From: Ovis canadensis
Lineage: Eukaryota > Chordata > Mammalia > Artiodactyla > Bovidae
Length of the DNA stretch: 64,000 nt
Reading direction: 5' to 3'
Assembly: GCF_042477335.2 (NCBI RefSeq)
Contig: NC_091251.1
Location: forward strand, 86,319,501 to 86,383,500
Shown here: positions 57,041 to 64,000 of the stretch, piece after piece
Position numbering within the stretch: position 1 is the first letter of the stretch
Layout: every line of letters begins with the position of its first letter
Made by a program: the position numbers and the translations under genes
The notes under the pieces: generated by a model
Told to the model about the DNA's origin: nothing
The model's input: the letters and a program-made list of their open reading frames with translations, nothing else
Database searches by the model: none

Positions 57041-58799
57041 CAGTTCAGTCGCTCAGTCGTGTCCGACTCTTTGTGACCCCATGAATCGCAGCACACCAGG
57101 CCTTCCTGTCCATCACCATCTCCCGGAGTTCACTCAGACTCACGTCCATCGAGTCAGTGATGCCATCCAGCCACCTCATCCTCTGTCGACCCCTTCTCCT
57201 CCTGCCCCCAATCCCTCCCAGCATCAGAGTCTTTTCCAATGAGTCAACTCTTTGCATGAGGTGGCCAAAGTACTGGAGCTTCAGCTTCAGCATCATTCCT
57301 TCCAAAGAAATCCCAGGGTTGATCTCCTTCAGAATGGACTGGTTGGATCTCTTGCAGTCCAAGGGACTCTCAAGAGTCTTCTTCAACACCACAGTTCAAA
57401 AGCATCAATTCTTCGGCACTCAGCCTTCTTCACAGTCCAACTCTCACATCCATACGTGACCACAGCAAAAACCATAGCCTTGACTAGACGGACCTTAGTC
57501 GGCAAAGTAATGTCTCTGCTTTTGAATATGCTATCTAGGTTGGTCATAACTTTTCTTCCAAGGAGTAAGCGTTTTTTAATTTCATGGCTGCAGTCACCAT
57601 CTGCAGTGATTTTGGAGACCAGAAAAATAAGTCAGCCACTGTTTCCACTGTTTCCCCATCTATTTCCCATGAAGTGATGGGACCAGATGCCATGATCTTC
57701 ATTTTCTGAACGTTGAGCTTTAAGCCAACTTTTTCGCTCTCCTCTTTCACTTTCATCAAGAGGCTTTTTAGTTCCTCTTCAATTTCTGCCGTAAGGGTGG
57801 TGTCATCTGCATATCTGAGGTTATTGATATTTCTCCTGGCAATCTTGATTCCAGCTTGTGTTTCTTCCAGTCCAGTGTTTCTCATAATGTACTCTGCATA
57901 GAAGTTATATAAGCAGAGTGACAATATACAGCCTTGATGTACTCCTTTTCCTATTTGGAACCAGTCTGTTGTTCCATGTCCAGTTCTAACTGTTGCTTCC
58001 TGACCTGCATACAGATTTCTCAAGAGGCAGGTTAGGTGGTCTGGTATTCACAACTCTTCAAGAATTTTCCACAGTTGATTGTGATCCACACAGTCAAAGG
58101 CTTTGGCATAGTCAATAAAGCAGAAATAGATGTTTTTCTGGACCTCTCTTGCTTTTTCCATGATCCAGCGGATGTTGGCAATTTGATCTCTGGTTCCTCT
58201 GCCTTTTCTAAAACCTGCTTGAACATCAGGAAGTTCATGGTTCACGTATTGCTGAAGCCTGGCTTGGAGAATTTTGAGCATTACTTTACTATCATGTGAG
58301 ATGAGTGCAATTGTAGGGTAGTTTGAGCATTCGTTGGCATTGCCTTTCTTTGGGATTGGAATGAAAACTGACCTTTTCCAGTCCTATAGCCACTGCTGAG
58401 TTTTCCAAATTTCCTGGCATATTGAGTGCAACACTTTGACAGCATCATCTTTCAGGATTTGAAATAGCTCAACTGGAATTCCATCACCTCCACTAGCTTT
58501 GTTCGTAGTGATGCTTTCTAAGGCCCACTTGACTTCACATTCCAAGGTGTCTGGCTCTAGATTAGTGATCACATCATCATGATTATCTGGGTCGTGAAGA
58601 TCTTTTTCGTACAGTTCTTCTGTGTATTCTTGCCACCTCTTGTTAATATCTTCTGCTTCTGTTAGGTCCATACCATTTCTGTCCTTGATCGAGCCCATCT
58701 TTGCATGAAATGTTCCCTTGGTATCTCTGATTTTCTTAAAGAGATCTCTAGTCTTTCCCATTCTGTTGTTTCCTCTATTTCTTTGCATTGAAATAGAGG
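57041..58799 (-). mobile_element. BovB LINE, 1.76 kb, 11-bp TSD and 5' snap-back
   Basis: A 5'-truncated BovB in minus orientation covering the RT and C-terminal region. AACAAAACATT flanks it at 57030-57040 and 58800-58810. The RT frame from 58809 downward is interrupted by TAG near 58384 (a CAG codon in sister copies), TGA near 58048, a frameshift near 57625 and another near 57352. FIDYAKAFDCVDH and YADD (57802-57813) are intact. The extreme 5' end carries an inverted copy of nearby BovB sequence (58772-58781 against 58790-58799). Confidence 0.96.
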
Positions 58800-59100
58800 A
58801 ACAAAACATTAGTGAATCAAATAAAACAGTATATTAGAAATGTTAGCATATTGGATTTATACTGAAGATACATGTTAGTTTAATAGTAGGTAAATTAATG
58901 TAATTTATTGTGTTAACAACAAATCTAAGAAAAACATGTAATCTTTTCAGTTGATGAAGGAAAAATATTAAATAAAATTCAACATCCATTCACACAAAAA
59001 AATTTTTTTTAATGTGGACTGTAATGAAACTTACTAACTTGATAAAAGTTATCTGCAAAAACTTATACCAAACATTTTATCCAATAGTGAAATACTAAAC

Positions 59101-59317
59101 ACTGACTCATTAAAAAAGACCCTGATGCTGGGAAAGATTGAAGGCAGGAGGAGAAGGGGACCACAGAGGACGAGACGGTTGGATGGCATCACTGACTCAA
59201 AGGACATGAGTTTGAGCAAACTTGGGGAGTTGGTGATGGAGAGGGAAGCCTGGCATACTGCAGTCCATGGGGCTGCAAAGAGTCGAACACGACTGAGCGA
59301 CTGAACAACAACAACAA
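59101..59317 (+). mobile_element. BovB 3' end inside L1
   Basis: The last ~215 bp of BovB, with an older-type ending GACTGAACAACAACAACAA in place of the ACTGAACTGAA form. Confidence 0.9.
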
Positions 59318-59449
59318 GCATATCTAAGATCAGAAGCAAGTGAAAGATACCTGTTACTACCACTTCATTTCAACATTGTATTGGAAACCTTATTTGCTTC
59401 AGGGATAGAAGAAACAAAACTGTCACTATTGGTGAATGGTATAAGGTTT

Positions 59450-59745
59450 AAAAAAGTTATCTATTTATTCATGTATTGGCTGTGCTGGGTCTTCTTTGCT
59501 GCGTGCAGCCTTTCTCTAGTTGCGGCAAGGAGGGGTCACTCTCTGGTTGTGGTGTGTGGGCCTCTGATTGTGGTGGCTTCTCTTGTTGCCCAGCACGGGT
59601 TCTAGAGCAGTGGGCTTCAGTAGCTGTGGCACATGGGCTCAGTCGCCACACAACACGTGGAATCTTCCCAGACCAGGGGAATGGAACCTGTGTCCCTTGC
59701 ATTCGCAGGTGAATTCTTAACCACTGGACCAACAGTAACGTCCCT
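59450..59745 (-). mobile_element. CHR-type SINE inside L1
   Basis: An inverse CHR with GCTGGGTCTTCTTTGCTGCG, GTGGCTTCTCTTGTTGCCC and a head ending AACAGTAACGTCCC. Confidence 0.88.
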
Positions 59746-60041
59746 AAAATTTTTAAATCTAGAAGTTAATTATTAAAATCAATAAGAGACACTGACAAGA
59801 CTGTTTAAAAATCAACATGCAAAAGTCAGCTGTAATTCAACAGCATATATCAGTTGGAAGATGTAATTTTTTAAAATGCTGTTTTCAACGACAACAAAAA
59901 AAACAAATGTATTCAGGAATAAATTTAATAAAATATTAACGTGTGTAATCCTTTTTTGCGGGAACTGATAAAATGTTAGAAACTACATTAAAATCCTAAG
60001 TAAATAAATGTCAGGTTTTTAGATAAGACTCTCTTTGATAG

Positions 60042-60070
60042 TTGTGTGTGTGTGTGTGTGTGTGTGTGTG
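60042..60070 (+). repeat. (TG)n microsatellite
   Basis: About 14 TG units directly at the tail end of an inverse Bov-tA. This mirrors the CA run at 14274 next to a Bov-A tail. Confidence 0.97.
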
Positions 60071-60286
60071 CTTAGTTGCTCAGTCGTGTCCAACTCTTTG
60101 TGACCCTTTGGACTGTAGCCCGCAAGGCTCCTCAGTAAGTGGGATTTTTTTTTACAAGACTGCTGGAATGGGTTGACCTTTCCTCCTCCAGGGGATCTTC
60201 CCAACCCAGGGAATCAAACCTGCATCTCTTGTGTCTCTACATTGCAGGCAGATTCTGTACCCACTGAGCCATCACAAGGAAACCCT
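60071..60286 (-). mobile_element. Bov-tA SINE inside L1
   Basis: An inverse Bov-tA from TTAGTTGCTCAGTCGTGTCC to a head ending CATCACAAGGAAACCC. An internal T9 run is present. Confidence 0.9.
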
Positions 60287-60907
60287 TGTGAATCTCTATG
60301 GGAAAGCAATGGACCATTAATCATACAATATACAAAGGAAAATTCCAGATAGATTGAGACCTAAATATAGGAAACAGAACTTCAGACTTCTTAAATGATA
60401 TGTAGGACAGTATTTTTATTGTATTAAGGGGGCTGAAAGGTTTCTTAAATTGAGCACAAAAACACGAACCATAGGAATAGTCATATATATTTTTGAGACA
60501 AAGGATTGTACCTCAAAACGATAAGCTGGTATTTTACACAAGATTCATCAAGGTTTCATAGGCCAGGTAAGCATATACAACCACTATAACCCCCTACAGA
60601 GGCAGGAAAGAACACTATTTTTTTTAGTAGCTGAAGAGGTTTATTTTATTTTTAAAATTTTATTAGAATATAGTTAATTTACAATGTTGTGTTAGTTTCA
60701 GGTTACAGCAAAGTTATTCAGTTTTACATATACATATGTTCACTCTTTTTCATAGTTTTTTCTTGTACAGAGTGTTAGAATACCGAGTAGAGTTCCCCGT
60801 GCTATACAGTTGGTCCTTGTTGGATATCTATATAGTATATAGTAGTGTGTGCATATTAATCCCAAACTCCCAGTTTTTCCCTCCTGCTCCATGTTTTTCC
60901 TTTGATA

Positions 60908-61038
60908 AACCTAGAGGAGGGCACAGCAACCCACTCCAGTGTTCTTTCCTGAAGAATCCCAGGGACAGAGAAGCCTGGCGGGCTATAGTCCAGAGGGTCT
61001 CACAGAGTCAGACACGACTGAAACTTGGCACGCAGGCA
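60908..61038 (+). mobile_element. Bov-A SINE fragment in L1
   Basis: A Bov-A body without the tRNA-like head, from GAGGAGGGCACAGCAACC to GACACGACTGAAACTTGGC. L1 continues on both sides. Confidence 0.88.
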
Positions 61039-61170
61039 TAACCATAAGTTTGTTTTCAAAATCTATGAGTCTGTTTCTGCTTTGTAAATAAGTTCATTTG
61101 CATGATTTTTTAAAAATTAGATTCCACATGTGACTAAATATCACTTGGTATTTGTCTTTGTCTGTCTGAC

Positions 61171-62508
61171 TTCAGTTCAGTCACTCAGTTGTGTTCAACT
61201 CTTTGCAACCCCATGGACCACAGCGTGCCAGGCTTACCTGTCGATCACCAACTCCTGGAGTTTACATAAACTCATCTCCATTGAGTCGGTGATGCCATCC
61301 AACCACTTCATCTTCTGTCGTCCCCTTCTCCTCCTGCCTCTAATCTTTCTCAGCATCATTGTATTTTCAAATGAGTCAGCTCTTTGCAAGAGGTGGCCAA
61401 AGTATTGGAGAGTTTCAGCTTCAACATCAGTCCTTCCAATGAACATTCAGGATTGATCTTTAGGATGGACTGGTTGGATCTCCTTGCAGTCCAAGGGACT
61501 CTCAAGAGTCTTCTCCAACACCACAGTTCAAAAGCATCAATTCTTTGGCAATCAGCTTTCTTTATAGTCCAACTCTCACATCCATACATGACTACTGGAA
61601 AAACCATAGCCTTGACTAGACACACCTTTGTTGGCAAAGTAATGTCTCTACTTTTTAATATGCTGTCTAGGTTGGTCATAACTTTCCTTCCAAGGAGTAA
61701 GCATCTTTTAATTTCCTGGCTGCAGTCACCATCTGCAGTGATTTTGGAGCCCCCCAAAATAAAGTCTGACACTGTTTCCATTGTTTCCCCATCTATTTTC
61801 CATGAGGTGATGGGACCATATGCCATGATCTTAGTTTTCTGAATCTTGAGTTTTGAGGCCGACTTTTTCACTCTCCTCTTTCACTTTCATCAAGAGGCTC
61901 TGTAGTTCTTCACTTTCTGCCATAGGGTGGTACCATCTGCACATCTGAGGTTATTTATATTGATCTGCATACAGATTTTGCAAGAGGCAGGTCAGGTGGT
62001 CTGGTATTCCCATCTCTTTCAGAATTTTCTACAGTTTATTGTGATCTGCACAGTCAAAGGCTTTGGCATAGTCAGTAAAGCAGAAATAGATGTTTTTCTG
62101 GAATTCTCTTGCTTTTTCGATGATCCAGCAAATGTTCGCAATTTGATCTTTGATTCCTCTGCCTTTTCTAAAACCAGCTTGAACATCTGGAAGTTCATGG
62201 TTCACTTATTGCTAAAGCCTGGCTTGGAGAATTTTGAGCATTACTTTACTAGCATGTGAGATGAGTGCGATTGTGTGGTAGTTTGAGCATTCTTTTGCAT
62301 TGCCTTTCTTAGGCATTGGAATGAAAATTGACCTTTTCCAGTCCTGTGGCCACTGCTGAGTTTTCCAAGTTTGCTGGCATATTGAGTGCAGCACTTTCAC
62401 AGCCTCATCTTTCAGGATTTGAAATAGCTCAACTGGAATTCCATCACCTCCTCTAGCTTTGTTTATAGTGATGCTTCCTAAAGCCCACTTGACTTCACAT
62501 TCCAGGAT
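61171..62508 (-). mobile_element. BovB LINE with internal deletion, nested in L1
   Basis: A BovB in minus orientation from the 3' end to the region upstream of the RT. At about 61962 the text jumps from the RNINNL-type region to the CLLRNLYA region, so the segment between them is missing. The YADD box position is also damaged (CATCTGCACATCTGAGG). The C-terminal frame at 61356-61871 is partly open. Confidence 0.93.
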
Positions 62509-62610
62509 TATTGTACTTAGTATGATAATCTCTAGGTCCATCCATATTGCTGCAAATGGCATTATTTTGTTCTTTTTCATGGCTGAGTGATATTCCTTTG
62601 TATATAGATA

Positions 62611-63123
62611 CCTAGATAGCATATTGAAAAGCAGAGACATTACTTTGCTGACTAAGGTCCGTCTAGTCAAGGCTATAGTTTTTCCAGTGGTCATGTATGG
62701 ATATGAGAGTTGGACTGTGAAGAAAGCTGAGCGCTGAAGAATTGATGCTTTTGAACTGTGGTGTTGGAGAAGACTCTTGAGAGTCCCTTGGACTGCAAGG
62801 AGATCCAACCAGTCCATTCTGAAGGAGATCAACCCTGGGATTTCTTTGGAAGGAATGATGTTGAAGCTGAAACTCCAGTACTTTGGCCACCTCATGCGAA
62901 GAGTTGACTTATTGGAAAAGACTCTGATGCTGGGAGGGATTGGGGGCAGGAGGAGAAGGGGACGACAGAGGATGAGATGGCTGGATGGCATCGCTGACTC
63001 AATGGACGTGAGTCTAAGTGAACTCCAAGAGTTGGTGATGGACAGGGAGGCCTGGCGTGCTGCGATTCATGGTGTCACAAAGAGTTGGACACAACTGAGC
63101 TACTGAACTGAACTGAACTGAAC
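62611..63123 (+). mobile_element. BovB 3' end nested in L1
   Basis: The last ~510 bp of BovB in plus orientation, with an open C-terminal stretch at 62777-63106, ending ACTGAACTGAACTGAACTGAA. It is inverted relative to the BovB copy 100 bp to its left. Confidence 0.93.
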
Positions 63124-63459
63124 CATATATTCTTTATTCATTTATCTGTTGTTGGGCGTTTACGTTGTTTCCATATCCTCGTTGCTTCCATGTCCTGGCT
63201 ATTGTAAATAGAGTAATGAACATTTGGGATGCATGTATTTGTGTTTTTTTGCATATATCCTTGTGAATTATGGTTTTCTCTGGGTATATGCCCAGGAACA
63301 GGATTGCTGAATGATATGGTAGCTCTGTTTTTATTTTCTTATTTTAATTTTTAAAATGTTTAAAATTAAAAAATTTTAATCTACAAGGGCTTTATTTTAC
63401 CTAATTTTTAAAATAAATTTGCACTGCTAATATTTATTTCATTTTCGATACTATTCAAT

Positions 63460-63745
63460 GATTTTTATTTTTCAGTTTTTTTTAACTTTTTTTATTCAAC
63501 TATAAGCCAATTAACAATGTTGTGACAGTTTCAGGTGGACAACAAGGGACTCAATCATACATATACATGTATCCATTCTCCCCCAAACTTCCCTTCCATC
63601 CAGGTTGCCACATAATATTGAACAGAGTTCCTTGTGCTATACAGTAGGCCTTGTTGCTTATCCATTTTAAATATAGCATGTGTACAAGTTGATTCCAAGC
63701 TCTCTAACTGTCCCTTACCCCATCCTTTCCCCTTAAATCGGACCA
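63460..63745 (-). mobile_element. L1 3' end
   Basis: An inverse L1 3' UTR: TTAACTTTTTTTATTC, CAATGTTGTGACAGTTTCAGG, CCTTGTGCTATACAGTAGGCC and CCAAGCTCTCTAACTGTCCC. Confidence 0.85.
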
Positions 63746-63759
63746 GAATGGCTGACATG

Positions 63760-63845
63760 CTACAGTCAATGGAGTCTCAACTGCCTGGCATGCTGCAGTC
63801 CATGGGGTCTTCAAAGAGTCAAACACAACTTGGTGACAAACAACA
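63760..63845 (+). mobile_element. Bov-A/BovB-type 3' fragment
   Basis: GCATGCTGCAGTCCATGGGG followed by AAAGAGTCAAACACAAC is the region shared by Bov-A and the BovB 3' end. It is too short to decide between them. Confidence 0.7.
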
Positions 63846-63846
63846 G

Positions 63847-64000
63847 GTCTTCATTGGAGCATGTGAGATCTTTGTTGTGGTGCACAGGTTCTAGAGCATG
63901 TGGCCTCTGTAGCTTGCAGCAAACAGGCTTAGTTGCTCTGTGGCATGTAGGATCTTAGTTCCCAGACCAGGGATGGAACGCATATCCCCCGAATTAGAAG
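63847..64000 (-). mobile_element. CHR-type SINE, cut by the window end
   Basis: An inverse CHR body (GTGGTGCACAGGTTCTAGAGC, TTAGTTGCTCTGTGGCATG, CCCAGACCAGGGATGGAACG) running off the window. Confidence 0.8.

Larger units (their letters stand above)
58811..60600 (+). mobile_element. L1 ORF2 fossil hosting BovB, CHR and Bov-tA
   Basis: L1 ORF2 text continues across three later insertions: TTATCCAATAGTGAAATAC, then TCAACATTGTATTGGAAACC and ATAGAAGAAACAAAACTGTC, then AATAAGAGACACTGACAAG, and finally GGAAAGCAATGGACC and ACCTAAATATAGGAAACAG. It is fully decayed. Confidence 0.75.
60610..63330 (-). mobile_element. L1 3' portion interrupted by three later insertions
   Basis: Four segments of one inverse L1 are collinear: 60610-60907 (3' UTR, TTATTAGAATATAGTTAATT, GTGCTATACAGTTGGTCC), 61039-61170 (ACCATAAGTTTG, GATTCCACATGTG), 62509-62610 (TTAGTATGATAATCTCTAGG, GGCTGAGTGATATTCC) and 63124-63330 (TATTCTTTATTCATTTATC, GGGTATATGCCCAGGAAC). 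The gaps are filled by a Bov-A fragment and two BovB copies. Confidence 0.85.

Noticed and set aside
57045..58809. Minus-strand frames of 115-159 codons as genes
   Set aside because: They are pieces of the BovB copy at 57041-58799, with stops and shifts between them.
1..64000. CRISPR arrays, operons, prophage or plasmid-type systems
   Set aside because: The window is mammalian nuclear DNA. The regular repeats are SINEs, LINEs and microsatellites, and no spacer-repeat array is present.

Overview
The window is ruminant nuclear DNA, most likely from a bovid. It is dense with ruminant-specific Bov-tA, Bov-A2, CHR and BovB (RTE-clade LINE) repeats, on top of older mammalian MIR, L2, L1 and Tigger copies. 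The species cannot be fixed from the sequence. There is no prokaryotic architecture, CRISPR array or operon.

One protein-coding gene is present, on the minus strand: SGPP1, sphingosine-1-phosphate phosphatase 1. Coding exon 1 is at 43234-43929, exon 2 at 11610-11699 and exon 3 at 3146-3697. All three exons are in phase 0 and carry canonical GT/AG borders. Together they encode 445 residues. The three lipid-phosphatase motifs are intact, and the third is split by the exon 2/3 junction. Intron 1 is 31.5 kb and intron 2 is 7.9 kb. A GC-rich CpG-island promoter lies at about 43.2-44.4 kb. A good poly(A) site at about 1.25 kb gives a 3' UTR of about 1.9 kb.

Region by region. 0-4 kb holds the downstream flank, the 3' UTR and the last coding exon, and is almost free of young repeats. 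4-39 kb is intronic sequence packed with BovB copies, Bov-tA SINEs and L1 fragments, many of them nested. 39.2-45.8 kb, around exon 1 and the promoter, lacks young SINEs and BovB. 45.8-64 kb is upstream intergenic DNA with more nested repeats, including two old L1 copies that host several later insertions.

I found no undescribed gene system. The points most worth a second look are insertion-mechanism details: a 5' snap-back inverted repeat on a BovB copy with target-site duplications, clean nested insertions, BovB copies with nearly open reverse-transcriptase frames, a 43-bp tandem duplication inside a MIR, and a recurrent SINE with two tRNA heads. Nearly all other open frames are repeat-derived or arise from GC-rich antisense sequence. 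Repeat names are from recognition of the sequence and were not checked against a library, so boundaries are usually good to about 10-20 bp.
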